From Sphagnum compactum (taxonomy: Eukaryota; Bryophyta; Sphagnopsida; Sphagnales), in contig OZ234497.1 in the NCBI GenBank assembly GCA_965153455.1, positions 8,990,001 through 9,054,000 of the forward strand: DNA of 64,000 nucleotides, in the 5' to 3' direction. Made by a program: the position numbers and the translations under genes. This document shows, in pieces, positions 1 to 13,400 of the stretch (its first letter is position 1; every line of letters starts with the position of its first letter). The notes under the pieces were generated by a model, which was not told the DNA's origin, did not search any database, and saw nothing but the letters and a program-made list of their open reading frames with translations.

Positions 1-122
1 AAGTGAAATGATCTCATAGACCACACATTCTGATACTCAATTCAAGTTTCTGAACACCCAAAAATCCCTCAAAACTCATTAGACTTTCAGAACTTTGGGG
101 TACAAAGCCCTAGCAATGCAAC

Positions 123-3100
123 CTTTTCCATGCTGAGTTCTCTCTCCTTGGATTGCTCCCTCCTCAACTTCTTCAAGTGCCTCTCAGCCAATAACTCCTC
201 CTCCAGAAGCTTTGGTGCCATGCGTTTTCGTTGTGAGGGATCTCGGTGCGGCAGATGTGATTGGTCAGAATGTGAATCTCTGTAGGATGGATCACTTGAA
301 TATTCTTCAATTGCCTCCTCTGTCTCAGCAGCAGTCAAAAGAGAACCCTCTGCCAAAGATTTGAACTTGGCTTTCTTTGCCTTCTTTCCTTTAGACTTGA
401 GACTGAAATTCTCTGCTCCCAAAACTGTAGCAGCAGCTTCAGCTATTGACCTGTTGCATGGACAAGAGTCAGTGATAAGCACTACTCAAGGGATACAGCA
501 AGCTACCCAATGCTAATTGATGAGAGATACAAGTATTGAAATCCAAACCAATATCACACCAAATCACAGGATCAAAAACTGACAAACAGCAAAACAAGGA
601 TAGACCATAGTGTACACTTCCAAAGGGTTTGTTCACAGAAAAAATCAGCAGATTCACCTGTCAGCATCACGCAATTCTTCCTCCATTGCCTCCCATTCCA
701 GCTGCCTTTGGTTCTCCTGATTGGACAAATGCAACACAACATCATTTAGATAGCATCAGAAAAATTGCACCGGTCTGAACAAAATTTAGACCTGAGATCC
801 TACACTAACTGGAGAAATGCTGTACATAGTTGTGCACAACAGTCCATACACCTGCAAATGACATACCTTCCTCACTTGAAAGAAGTGGGGAAAACACACA
901 CACACACAAGCAGATCACTACCTGCTGCTGAGCTAGGACCTCAACTTGTTGTTGATATGCTTGATTTGCAAATGCTGTGTCCCAATCTGCAGAAGATATA
1001 ACAGACCCCTTAAACCAGTATCTTGATAAGTAATGCAAACTTCTCCATACTTAGAATTCAAATAACCTGAAACAGAATTGAGAGATAACTCAATAATAAG
1101 GTTATAGAGATTTCAGATACAACAAAATATCTGCCAGCAGGAAAAAGAGGAGACCCCAACCCTAAAATCCACAGAACTAACCCTCATGAGAATCAAGAAA
1201 TCTCAATACTCAGACAACACAGAAACCTGAGAAGAGTGTGAATGATAGGCCCATTAAAGCAACATACTAAAGACACCACCCTTGCTCTGGATTTTAAGAG
1301 CTGCAGAAATGTCTACCAAATCAGATGAAGATTAATAGTGCAAAGCAGTTAGTTCCTGGAGTTTTCTGCTGTGCCATGCGTCACCTCATTCCTAACAAGA
1401 ATGTTCCACTTACTTTCATAAGAGAGTGGTTCGTTTTCCTCATCCATCTCCGCCTCCTGTTCTTCTTTCAGTTTTTCCAGCTGATCCAGTTCCCACTCCT
1501 TCTCCTCAAATGCCACCTGTACCCAAAAATGTGAGATTATTTCCCATATGCACTCTGTCTACAAGCAATACACAAAACTTTCTTGACAAAGAAGGCAAGA
1601 ACCAGACTGGCTTTTTGCAACTTCCAGAGACATTTCTGAGATATGCCTTGTTGGGGTAAAGAACTCCATCCTATCAGCAACCAATGACCAGACCTGTGCT
1701 ACAACAGCCAGATTCTCAGCCCGTGGATCCCAAAGCTCAAGAAAACGCATGGCAAAACGCTCCACTGGTCGAAGTTGATCCTCAAAAGAGGTCTTTTCAC
1801 GACCTGCTGCTGCTGCAGCTGCCGCCATCTGCCGGACATCAGCCAGCATATCCATATCCTCTTCAACATCAGCAGGAAGAAGAGATGTTCCTGCAAAAGT
1901 GCTCTCCTCAGCAACAGTAGTTCGAAGACCCTCTACTGATCCTTGTTCTACTCTCAAGGCTCCAGCTACCTCCATGCTTTCAAACTGCACCATCCCAGGA
2001 TTGACGCCTCCTCTTCCTGCTTCCTCAGTGTCATCTGCTAAATCTTCTTCATCTATGTTTGCAGCAAAACCTTCCTCAGTGAATTCTTGGTTTTCTGCAG
2101 CTTCCTCCTGCTCAACTTGCTTCATGGCCATATAATCTGCCTCGTCCTCTGCATTCTTTAGTGCAGCTTCCACATCTGCAACTGAAAGCTCTCTTTGTTC
2201 AGAGACTCCAATTGCAGAAGTATTGTTAGCAAAAGCAGTGGCCAATGCTGCTGTGCCTATAGCTTTACCATCAGATCCATCCACTTTAACTCCCTTTAGT
2301 CCAGAAAACAGCTCCATTGGGTCAAGCTTCTTGAAGAACTCTGTGTTGTAACTACCACTCTGAATTACCAAGTCATCCAGTATACGCTTTTGGTTTGCCT
2401 TCTTCAGTATGTTTTCCTCAATGGTGCTCTCACTCACCAGGCGATAGATGTGGACCTCACGTGTCTGGCCAATCCGGTGACACCTGTCCTGTGCCTGTTG
2501 GTCCATTGCCGGGTTCCAATCACTGTCATAGAAAATTACTGTGTCTGCACCTACAAGGTTGATGCCCACACCACCACTGCGTGTTGACAGTATGAAGAGG
2601 AAGATTTTTGGATTCGTATTAAATCGTTGCATCAGAATTTGGCGCTGCTCTGGCTTTGTTGAGCCATCAAGCCGCATATATGTGTATCCATATAGACTAA
2701 TGAAACCCTCCAGCACATCGAGCATTTTTGTCATCTGTGTGAAAATTAGTGCCCGATGACCTTCTGACTTGAGCCGCCGCAACAATACTGCCAACTCCTG
2801 AAGCTTTCCACAGTCAAATTGCAGAAGCCTTCGATCTGGGAAGAAGAGTTGCCTACGAACAACAACAGGTCTCAGAGGTACCAGTTTCATACTGGCCTCC
2901 TGTGAGCATTGCTCAGTCAACTGCAGTCTAAGCAGTGAGTTGCATGAGGACGGGTGGCTGCACCAGGCAGAAGGCCAGGGGGCACGAGCAGCTGGAATAG
3001 CGAACACAAACGCTGTAATTAGATCCATCATCCATTTACACCGTGTAAGGGGCAACTTCACTATATCTGCAACCATGGATGAGAATTCCAAGTATCGGCT

Positions 3101-6100
3101 ATGGTTAGCATTGATCTTGTGAACATCATGAACAGGATGCTCCACTTCAACTAGTTTCCGAAGGTCTGCGCCATACACAGGACGACAGCTACATCGCATA
3201 TCATTCAGAATAGAGAAAGCAAGCATCCTCTCCTTCCGTTGCTTTTCTCTCTTGGCCCTCAGTACTGCTTGAATCTCTTCAATGACACCTCGGACCTCCT
3301 TGCTTGGCTTATTCTTTGTATAACATTGTTTCCATGTGTCTTCACCAGAGCTTGCCACTTCAACAATAATGGGAGCAGGAGTCTTCATTGTAATGACCTC
3401 CTCTGCCTCCCACAACGCCATGTCATGCTCAATGTGGCTGAGATACCCATTGACTGATTCCATACCAACTGCCTTTAATGGGTCAAGTGTCAGTGCTGAA
3501 CAAGCAGCTGAGCTGAGATGCAACTCAATACCTGGCATGTCAAAGGAAGAAATGATGGGGCGGCCTTCAAACAGATCAGGATGATTACAGACCTTGCGCA
3601 GCTGCATCAGAACATTGATCAAACCCAGAAAGTTGCCACTTGCCAAAGTTTCTTGTGTATCAGAACTGGCCATGAAATCCTCATACAAATTGCGCTGACG
3701 CTTTGAAAGGCGACAATGTATGACATGCTCAAATTTTCCTGGAAGTTGCTTCTCTACATCCTTCTTCAAGCGGCGTAGCAGGAAAGGCCGAAGAACATTG
3801 TGCAACCGATCCACCAGCTCCTTGTTCACCTGCAACAGCAAAACAGAGGTAGTCAGGATATGGCACCAAACTTGCCAATCTTCATATTACCAGCCAACCC
3901 CCGAATGCAACTTAATTTTTCACTGCATTGGTGGTGCATGCTTGAGTGCTTCAATACCACTACTGTTAAGAAACTGAAGATCTATGCTCCATAGAACACA
4001 GATACCTGCTCTTGTCCCTCCACCATCCCTGTGATAGGGTTGCTGAACCAGTCACGGAACTCCTGATGTGACTGGAAGACATGTGGCATGAGAAAATGCA
4101 TCAATGACCACAATTCCATCAGATCATTCTGCAGTGGGGTTCCAGTGAGAAGGATTCGACGCTTCGAATTGAAATTGAGCAGTGTTTGCCACCTCTGTGA
4201 CTTCCAATTCTTGATCAGATGAGCTTCATCTAATATCAAATATTTCCACTTCTTTCGCTTGAATGCCTTTGCATCCTGGATAACCAAACGATAAGTAGTG
4301 ATACACACATGAAATGAATTAGTCCGTGACCATCCCTGCCGCTTCAGCTTCCGTTCCTTTGCACTCCCAAAGTATGTCAGAATTTTGAATGCTGGACACC
4401 ACTTCATGAATTCAGTCTCCCAGTTGAGCATCACACTTGTGGGCACCACAATGAGGTGAGGACCCCATATGCCCTTCTCACAGGCTAAATGAGCTAGCAA
4501 TGCAATTGTCATGATGGTCTTTCCAAGACCCATCTCATCTGCCAGAATCCCATTCAACCGCTTCTCATACATCGTGACCAGCCAGTCAAGCCCTATGTGC
4601 TGGTACTCTCGAAGAGAGTGCTTCAAAAGGAATGGGAGATTGGTCCGTACTTTGGTGGTGGAATACGTGTAGCCAGTAGGTTGGGCAGACTGTGCAGCTG
4701 CAGCAGCATCAGCCAGGCATTCCCTACTACCCTGATCTTCCCCTGGATTTTGCTTCTCAAGTATAGCAGTACAATCCTTCTTCAACTGTGGACTTCCATC
4801 ATTCATCAGACATGCAGCATCCATGACTCCATCCAGAATAGCCACATTTCCGCATGTTGGATTACTCTCATCTAGGGAAGGTCGAACAGAATCTGATGTC
4901 AATGCCAATCCCCCAATCAAACCAGTCTTCACATTGTTGCTATTCAAACTCACTCTACCATCTGGCAAATCATCTGATGAAGCTGTAGGTGACACTGACT
5001 CAAAATCATTGCTCGTGAGAATTCCAGAGGCTGATGCCTTCACCTGATCAGTTCCTATTACGCTTGCACTGTCTTTCTTCTCTACCATGTCAGGATTGCT
5101 ACACAGGTGGATGGCAGTAGCCTCCTTCAATGCAAATGAGGTTCTCAGAACCATCCGTTCACCTCTTCTTTTGGCAGCCTCTGTGACCTTAGCCACTGCT
5201 GCAGATGTCTCCTCATCTACTTCTCCATCCACTTGCAGAAGTAAAGATGTCCCTAACATACCAACTTCAGGAGTTATCTCCCCTAGCACAACATTCTTTT
5301 CTCTCCCTCCCACATCTAGGGATTTCTGTTTACCTTCATGCATATCAACCTGTAAGAATTCACAACAAAGTTTAGTAAGAGTGCATGCTCAAATCCAATG
5401 CCCTTGCACAAAATCATACCTTTCCAGAAAACCTCTAGACTCCTCTTGGAGATAAATATTACCATCCCTTTGATACTTCTCAATTTGACAAGACTAGCAT
5501 GAACTCTGAAGCTGCTCACCATTTGAGAGCCTTCCAGAGACTCTCCCTTCAACTCCAAAGTCTCGACAACGTGCTGATTGTTCACACTCCTCATGCTTCT
5601 AAGCAGAACTTCAGGTGGGTGGTCTCTACCACTTGTGCTCGGCTCCCCCATCCTTGCGTTAGCTTGCACAATATAGTGTGCATTATCAAGGTGATCCTCC
5701 TCCTCTTCATCACTGGATCCACTTGTACCAGCTTCACTTGTACGGTCCTGACGATCCTCAAGAAAGTCATCCAGGTCATCATTTGCACCCTCTTTGTCTT
5801 GATCATGCTCACCAGTGAACTGACCATACAAGCAAATTGAAAACACAAGAGACTGAGAATATAACCTCAGCACCAGCATGCAGGACAACATTAACAGTTT
5901 CAGGATACTCTATTCAAACCTGTCCAGATACAACTCACCACAGAATCAACTACTCACTCTCACCTGATCCACTTTGAAGCACCCACAAAATTGGTTTCTG
6001 TTCATCCATATTTGCAATGGTCCACCAACTGAAGGCTTAGTTTGGAGGAATGCTTACAGATTTATACTTTGCTAAAAGCTCCTCCAATGTCATCTCACTT

Positions 6101-9100
6101 TCATGCCTCAGCTGATCAACCTATATCCCACAGGAAAGGTTAAACTTCAAACTTCAGAGTCCTTAGAAAGAAAGATGGCACAAATTCCTGCAGGCCTGTC
6201 ACTCATCTCAAGCTGCAACCATGTACTGTGCTCCAGAACATCCTTGTTCAAGATCAGTCAGAAAATGGAAACAAACAAATCTGACCTCATTTTCAGGACA
6301 GGTGTCCTCCTCTTTAGCCTGTCGTTCCTCTTCCTCAAGAGTGCTTTCATCGTCATCCTGGCAAAGAGACTGTCTATGTGAATCCTACTTCCCATGTAGC
6401 CCTATATAACTACTTCAGTGACCACTTAGACAAGCAAATTGAACATCCAGCAGCACCACAGTTGACTTTTACTGGTAAAAGGGATAATACCACAGTGACT
6501 TGAACTAGATAGAAAGAATCACAGAAAAAATAACAAAGGTTATGCATCATTTAGATGCTGGCTACAAGCCCAAGCTCTGTAAGTGGCAAATGACAAGAGC
6601 CGCTGAACCATAATACCGGATGCAAGTTGCTTGCTTTGTAACTCAGGAGAAAGAAGCTGGCTGTTGTTGAAGCTTCAGAGTTTACCTCTTCTTGCCCATC
6701 TGCTGTAGCTGCAGGGATGTAGTCCTCATCATCCTGCAGAAGACATGCCTGACCTCAATCAAACTGCATGCAAGGAGGCGATATCTGTGTGATGGGTGAC
6801 ACCACGCTTGTAAAGAGGCTTCATCTCAATCAGACTGCCTGCAAGAGACAAGTTGACTACTTACTAAGACACACTTCATCTCTAACACACTGACCACCTG
6901 CATTGGTCCTTTGCAGCCTTCACAATTGAGTGCCCTACATTGTTATCCTTGAGGAAGAAAGGGATGGAAAGTAGATTGACACTTTCTTTATCCAGAAACT
7001 TTATTTGCAGCCAGCACAATATATGCCAAGAAACATAAATCCTGTGCATCTCCACTCCAACTATCAGGGAAAGAAATTTTGAGCAGAAAACTAATGAAGT
7101 GATCCAAAATTTACGTGTAGTGCTCACAAAACCCCATGCAGAGACATGTGCTACCCACATTACTGTTGCATCTCACTAACATACATCCTGCCCAAAAGAA
7201 ACACAGAGCACAATTCATACCTGCATGTCTCTCATAATGCCCAGATGTACAAAACTGGAAGTCAAAAGACGCCTTTGCCTCTGTGGTCTCCTTGCCTTCA
7301 AGGACATATTAATATCTTCTCGCATATCAACCCCAAGATCAACAACAAGAGTTGGTAGCTCACCACCCACCTGCAATTGATCCATCTCTGCAAGATGACC
7401 AGGTACTACCCAGTCTGCATGAGGCAATTTGAGATTGTTCTGTTGCAGAGATTGAGAGTCTGTCTTCATTCCCGGCACTGTTGTAATCATGCCCTTCTCC
7501 TTGTACACTTTTGCAGGTTCATCAGCGATGCTGTCATCATTTGCAGCCTTGACAAGGCCAAACCTGATGCTTTTCACATCCTCCATCTCTGACTTCACAT
7601 TGGTTGTGTCCTTGATGTTCAGGGATGATCCAGTCAGCTCTTCAGCCTCATTTCCTACAGTCCAAGCATGCTCTGTATTACACCGTGATTCCTCAGCAAC
7701 ATCAGCTCTGACTGTTGTCATCAAATCCTTGTCATCAACATCCACCTCTTCATCTTCATTGTCATTCTCATCATCATCTTCCTGCTCTTTGTCTGTTTCC
7801 CCCTCACTTGTTTCCTCTTCATCTTGCTCCATGCTTTCTGGTTTTTGCAATTTGCATACATTGATGTATTAGCATACAGCTCCACCACAGAAAAAGGACT
7901 CTGAACATCCTGAAACAATAAACAAATTTCCTCTGAAAAAACTACTCTCAAGACCACCAGAACTTCGTGACCATGGATTCAACTACTGCAGGCAGAAAAA
8001 GTAGAATTTTCAAATACCTCTTTTTGTCTTGTATATCTTCAGGAGCTCTTCCATTGGCAGTTCACTCTCTCTTTGTAGAGCACCAAGCTCCTCTGTCCTC
8101 TCAGCTTCAGTTATCAAAGCCTCATCTGCCTCAAGTGTGGCTTCATCATCCTCCTGGTATGCAAGAAAAAAGCCAGTATGTACTACATTTCAATATCAAC
8201 CAGATTGGCGGTGTAAATAGTATAGTTAGTGCTTAGTACAACTTGCAACTCCACCACTTACATGAAAACACAGAAACCTAGCTCAAAAAGAAAAAGAAAA
8301 GAGCTAAGGCATCTTCTGACTTTACATCCATGGTGAAGCGAAGAGCCTCAGTGGTCAGGAAAACAACGTGCAAGCCCACATATTTACCCCAGCAGAATCA
8401 AAGAAAGAAGCATTGATGAGATAAAAAAAAGTTGGCACCTGCTCTTCCTCATCATTGAGAATGAAATCTTCATCATCACGTTCCAAATCCATATTTACAC
8501 TCCTATCTCTGTTTCTTCCCTCATCATTGACCTTCGAGTCTTTAGAAGGAACATCTGCCTGAGAGACCAGATACAGCTCTTCACCGATGGCAGCACCAGC
8601 ATCATCTTCAAGAGGAACTGGAGGCAGCAGATGGATTGATTGATGATCAGAGACCACTAAAGGGTCTGCAAGATTCGCAGCCAACATGGTTGAGTATCTG
8701 CCCAAGCAGTCCAACAGAATATGTCAGCAGAATTGTTGCACCTGACATATGGCTGCCACAGGAAAGTTTGAAACATTTCATCTATATTGACAGCTCACCA
8801 ACATTTGAATGCACATACCTTTCTGTCTGTCCCAGCAAGAAGTCAAGGTGCTTGTCAAGTGCTTTCTTCTTTCTCTCCTCAATCTGCAACTGCTGCTTAT
8901 ATGTAACCTGGTCATGAAAATAGCAATCTCACTGAGAGATGATTAGTGCTTTCACATGGAAGTGGGTTAAGAGAATTAAACACGGCCAAGCATGAACTTG
9001 ACCCAATTCATCTAAAAGAGAAAGTGTAGCAAACACCACCCAAGCTGATACACTTCACACAACTAGTCAAAAGAGAGTTGAGGCAGGTCAATTACCAGCT

Positions 9101-11407
9101 TCTCCACCTTCATCCAGAACTTCTTGACCTCTTTTGCAATACCACTAGCCACTCTTCGAACGCGTTGCTCCTCTTCCTGAAAAAACAGCAGTATAGAACA
9201 GTCGTTATAATCTGTATTTACCAGAAGCCTCTGAGATTCTGATGCTGCAAAAGAATCTTGTGTTCAAATCTCCTGTATACCAGGACTGCTGTGAAAACTG
9301 TCAAAGCAACAGGGACACAATTTGAACCCTGCCATGGTCAGAACCAATGATTGTTCATGTTTATTGAAAAATTCTGGAAAGAACCTAGATTAACAAATAT
9401 CAAAGATTCCCAATTTGTCTTTCACAGACCCCCATGACAAGCACATTCCATATGGTATGCACTGGAATCTAAGCCACTGATTAAATGTCGGTTAACAGTT
9501 CCTATCATTCACACTCTGGTAGAGTATTGATTGTGGCAGAGAGTTTCCGAAATGTCTCTATTTGAATGTCCTCCAGAGCTGAACAAACCACAATTTCATG
9601 CATCTTACCTTTTGGTGCCGGATCTCTCGTGCCTCAAAATCCAGTTTACTTCTGCTAACACGTAATGCAACTTTCTTGGCTTGACCCAGTTTCCACTTTC
9701 TCTCCCTCTCAAAATCCTGCAATTGGTACCAAAATTTCAATAGAAACATGAGTGATCATTGAGAGCCAAAGATTCCCAAAGTCCTTCACATACAAATAGA
9801 AAAGGTCCACCAGTCAACTCAACACCAGATCTCATTGAATTGGCTGCAGAATTTCATTACAAAATAGAGCCTGTGTGCTGTTGTGTCAATGTGCAACTGA
9901 TTCCTCTTGTGAAAATAAACCTCAGTTGAATGGTTCAAAAACCATAGTTGCTTTCTACATGTTAGCAACACACAGTAAACTGATTCATACATTTTCCCAC
10001 TGCTGTAATATGACTGCAGCACATTGCTCAATGCTGACATGACCAGTCTTTGTGAGTATATAAGTCCCTAGTATGCAAACTGAAGAGCTTTACAAAACCC
10101 TGAATTAAACTTGGATGCAGTATGTTTCTTGATCACAAGTACAATTGTTCACCTTGGCCAGCCATGTCATCTCCTCCAGAACAAAGTCCCAATGAGGCTT
10201 ACTTCGACTTGGCTCCTTGCTCTTTGGTTGCAGCTTCTTGTCTTTGTTTGCCTCAATGAACTGCAAAGGAAGTTGGAAGAGCACATGCATCAGAAAGCAA
10301 ACATGTATGTCCAAGCACTGTTTTGCTTGTTTGTCAGGACCAACCTCCAAAGTTCCCTGCATCTAGGATGACACAGCTCCGGGAGTGCAGCTATCAGACA
10401 GACTTTCTTTGACATCCTCCTTTATAGTTTCCTCCTTCCCCCTTTCTCTGGAAACTTATAAAAACCTGTTTCTTGTCCAAGGTGAGAAGCCAAGGGCTTA
10501 CACTCCTCAATCTAGTGTTGATGGGTTTAAGGAAGGAGTCACAAAACCAAATTCTCAGCAAATATTTGAAATCTTTGGACCAAGATGCAGAATCTGCTGG
10601 ACTTTGAATAATTTGTCCCCTAGTTAAGAGAACAAGTCAAAAGGAAGGGAGATGGAGGTGACAAGGCATGGAGATTGAGGAGGGAGAGCAGGCAGAGGAG
10701 AGAACCTCACGCTTGCTCCAAATTGCATTGGCTTTTGCAAGAACCTGATGTTCCCTCCGACGCCTCTCCAATGCTTCTCGGCGGTGGTGCGCCACCATGC
10801 TTGGAGTGGCCACATCATGGCTTTCTTGGCGAGGCTGTCCTTCAACAGCCAGACGCTGGGCTTCATCCCTCGCCAGCTGAGCCCGGGTCTTCCGAGCACC
10901 AGCACAGACTGGAACTGCTCCCTTCTTCAGCTTCCCATGTTGCTCCTGGCCACCATTGCTTGCAATACCGACAATCACCATCTCCTCGTTCCGGACCTTC
11001 TCAGGCGTCTTCTTTGCAGAGACACCCTCCAAGGCTGATACTTGTTTTCCTGTTGTTGCCTCTCTGGTGGCTTCCCTGCCTTGATTAGCTGGAGATTTGA
11101 TTGCTGAATTTTTTCTTGTTGTCGGCATCTGTCTCTTGACCACATCGCTACCAGGAGTCACCTCCTCTTCGCTTGTTGCAACAGGTTTGCTTGCCCACTC
11201 CTTGCTTGCTTGTGAGATTTCTGGATGTCCAGAGACCCTGATGACATCCTGGAGCTTCACTCCAGCAGAAGCAGCAGGTTCATCAACATGTGCAGAAGAT
11301 GCATCCTCACTGCCTGGAGACAACACATGCTCACTTCTGCCAGTCTTCTGCTTAGCACGGTTTCGCCTTCCATAATATTTCAGTTGCTGCGCTGTCGTCT
11401 GTTGCAT
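123..11407 (-). CDS. PIE1: SWR1/PIE1-type Snf2 chromatin remodelling ATPase (partial, 3' end outside window)
   Basis: Catalytic ATPase of the SWR1 complex; the family exchanges nucleosomal H2A for H2A.Z in the nucleus. Exons (descending): 11407-10706, 10260-10153, 9716-9609, 9176-9096, 8907-8819, 8697-8439, 8153-8018, 7837-7221, 6733-6686, 6357-6286, 6120-6058, 5819-5520, 5349-4006, 3829-1694, 1516-1414, 986-922, 716-658, 450-123. Phases close throughout, giving about 2,206 codons. Order: basic N-terminal region (1-234), HSA domain (about 250-345, WDFVLEEMTWLAK), long acidic linker, SNF2 ATPase with Walker A DEMGLGKT near residue 1132 and DEAH near 1235, then the split helicase C-lobe with QDRCHRIGQTR near 1756. 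The downstream segment EKEWELDQLEKLKEE matches plant PIE1 as I remember it. The C-terminal SANT region is not in the window. The N-terminal extension before HSA seems longer than in Arabidopsis PIE1. The 7837 acceptor has a poor pyrimidine tract but is the only one I found that avoids a stop. Confidence 0.93.
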
Positions 11408-12266
11408 TTCTCCCTTCCTTTTATCATTCTTGCTTCATACACCTAATCACCTTGCAATCTTCCTTACCACATGCCCCCCACTTCTACTGCGCTGCTGCTG
11501 CTAAGCTCTCATATTTCCCATCCTTTCATCCTTCTCTGCTCCAAGAAGTGTCCACTTGGTTTCTGGCCCTTTCAAGTCCCACAGTACTAGCTTCTGCTCT
11601 GGGAAATCTTCTCAACATTGATAGACTACGACATCATCATCATCAAACGCTACCTCCTGCATATATCTCTTTCAATCCGATGTGATGCTGATCCTTGCAG
11701 CGCAGAAGAATAAGGTCCCTACAGATACAAAAGCATTCACCTCGTTCGTGCTTTGTCTTTCTCTCGTTTCCACTGCATCACCCCGATACACTACTGAAAT
11801 AGGTAGATGGGTGGTCCTCGTGACAAAAAAAATTGCTGTCGACGATGAGCAGGTGAGGACTTAGAGATGCGCTACCTTCTTTTCAATAGAGCACCAAAAG
11901 CTTCTTCAAGCAAAAAATGTCTGAAAGGCCTTCTCCTCCAGCCGCCTTCTAGACAAGAGAGATCCAGATGAGGAGGGGAAAAAAAACCACTTCACTAGTA
12001 TGTCCGCTCCCATGCAACAAGCATCTGCATTCAATTCAAACACCGGTCAGAGTTTCTATACAGAGTACTTCTTCTTCCTCTTCTTCTCTCTATGTTTCTC
12101 CGTCCTTTCAGTTTAGGCCGCTTTCAAGGTTCGGCGTCAAGAACCAAACAGCAGAAGTAGAAAGCAGCATCCGGTAGAAGAAACGAAAAGGAAAAAACTG
12201 CTCGTTATGCACCTTGGTTAAGTACTCCGCTTCATCCACCTACGGATGCAACAATCTTTGAACTAG

Positions 12267-12330
12267 GAAGAAGAAGAAGAAGAAGAAGAAGCGAAAAAGA
12301 AGCAAAGAAGAAGAAGAAGAAGAAGAAGAA
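12267..12330. repeat. (GAA)n microsatellite pair
   Basis: Two GAA runs of about eight repeats each, separated by about 14 bases, in the 5' flank of the PIE1-type gene. Confidence 0.95.
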
Positions 12331-12494
12331 TCGGTCTGCTCTCCTCTTGCAAAACCATCTACTATTGGTTTTTGGTTTTCCTAAACTAGCCCTACTAACT
12401 TACCAAGGATCCCTGCTCACTCATCCCTTACTCTGCACTGATCTTCTCATTCCTAACCTCCCTTGCTTCCTTACCTCTGAAAGGCCCTGAAAGG

Positions 12495-12496
<2 letters not shown>

Positions 12497-12538
<42 letters not shown>
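12497..12538. repeat. (CT)n microsatellite
   Basis: About 21 CT repeats. On the strand of the adjacent minus-strand gene this reads as GA. It lies about 1.1 kb upstream of the start codon. A duplicated AAGGCCCTG motif directly precedes it. Confidence 0.97.
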
Positions 12539-12542
<4 letters not shown>

Positions 12543-13400
12543 TTGTCATTTCAAACACTTCTTTCTATTCATCTCAGTTTTGTTTTACGGGTCTCCTTTG
12601 TACAAGGCTTTGTTCGTACAGTAAGGATTTCTTTTTTCTTTTTTTTTTCAAATAGTTGAAAATGAGCAGCACAACAAAAGCTTATGGGAGTTTTTTTTTT
12701 TTGCAAGGAAGAAAGGAAGGGAAAGCCCTTGCAGATATTGCAGCAGCAGCAAAAACAACAATAAAGACACACACGTTTCCTCACCTGGAGGACAAACAAC
12801 ACACACACACACACACCCACAACACAGAAACACACATACACACAAGAAGATAATAGGCGATGATATTTAGCCGATGATAGCCGATTCATCAGGTGGGTAA
12901 GTAAGGAGCGGACGTATTTGCATTCAGTGTACGGCTACGAGAGGGGAGCGAGAGTAGCAATGACATATGCATGTGTGTGTGTGTGCGTGTGTGTACTCAT
13001 TTCTGTTGGCGGAGCAGCGTTGAACTGTAGACGTTTAAGCAAAGTGCTTACCTAATAGGAAGCGGCGTCGTTCGTCTTTGTCGTCGTCATCGTCATCATC
13101 GTTTAAAGCCTAGCTTTGTTGCTGTTGAGGAGCTTCTTCCTTTGGGTTGTCGTAAGTTTTTTGCCTCCGTCTTAGTTTTTTTCCCGTGTTGAAGAGGGAA
13201 CTTCCCTTCCGGCAAAGCAAGCGAAGCAAAACGTTTAGCATTTTCGTCTTCAGTGCCGTGTTTGCCTGGAACTTCTTTTACAATTTTAAACAGCGTTTTG
13301 TTTGTTTGTTTTAAAGGGCGAAATTTCGCCACTTGGCGACTAAAAAAACTACTAGCAGTGCGAAGAATCCTACAACGGACTTTATTTATTTTGGTCCCCC

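Larger units (their letters stand above)
11408..13400 (-). promoter_or_regulatory. 5' flank / 5' UTR region of the PIE1-type gene
   Basis: About 2 kb upstream of the start codon. It is richer in G+C than the DNA further right and carries several microsatellites: two (GAA)n runs at 12267-12291 and 12306-12330, a (CT)n run at 12497-12538, CA-rich DNA near 12799-12840 and TG-rich DNA near 12970-12995. No clear TATA box or transcription start could be assigned. A 78-codon minus-strand reading frame at 13096-13332 is basic and of unknown significance. Role as promoter or UTR is inferred from position only. Confidence 0.45.

Noticed and set aside
1559-4000. Plus-strand open frames of 60-92 codons across the PIE1-type gene
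   Set aside because: They are antisense shadows of long conserved minus-strand exons with no features of their own.
13096-13332. 78-codon basic minus-strand frame upstream of the PIE1-type gene
   Set aside because: No homology recognised and no splice link to the gene; composition (K/R/T/S) fits chance in this locally GC-rich stretch.
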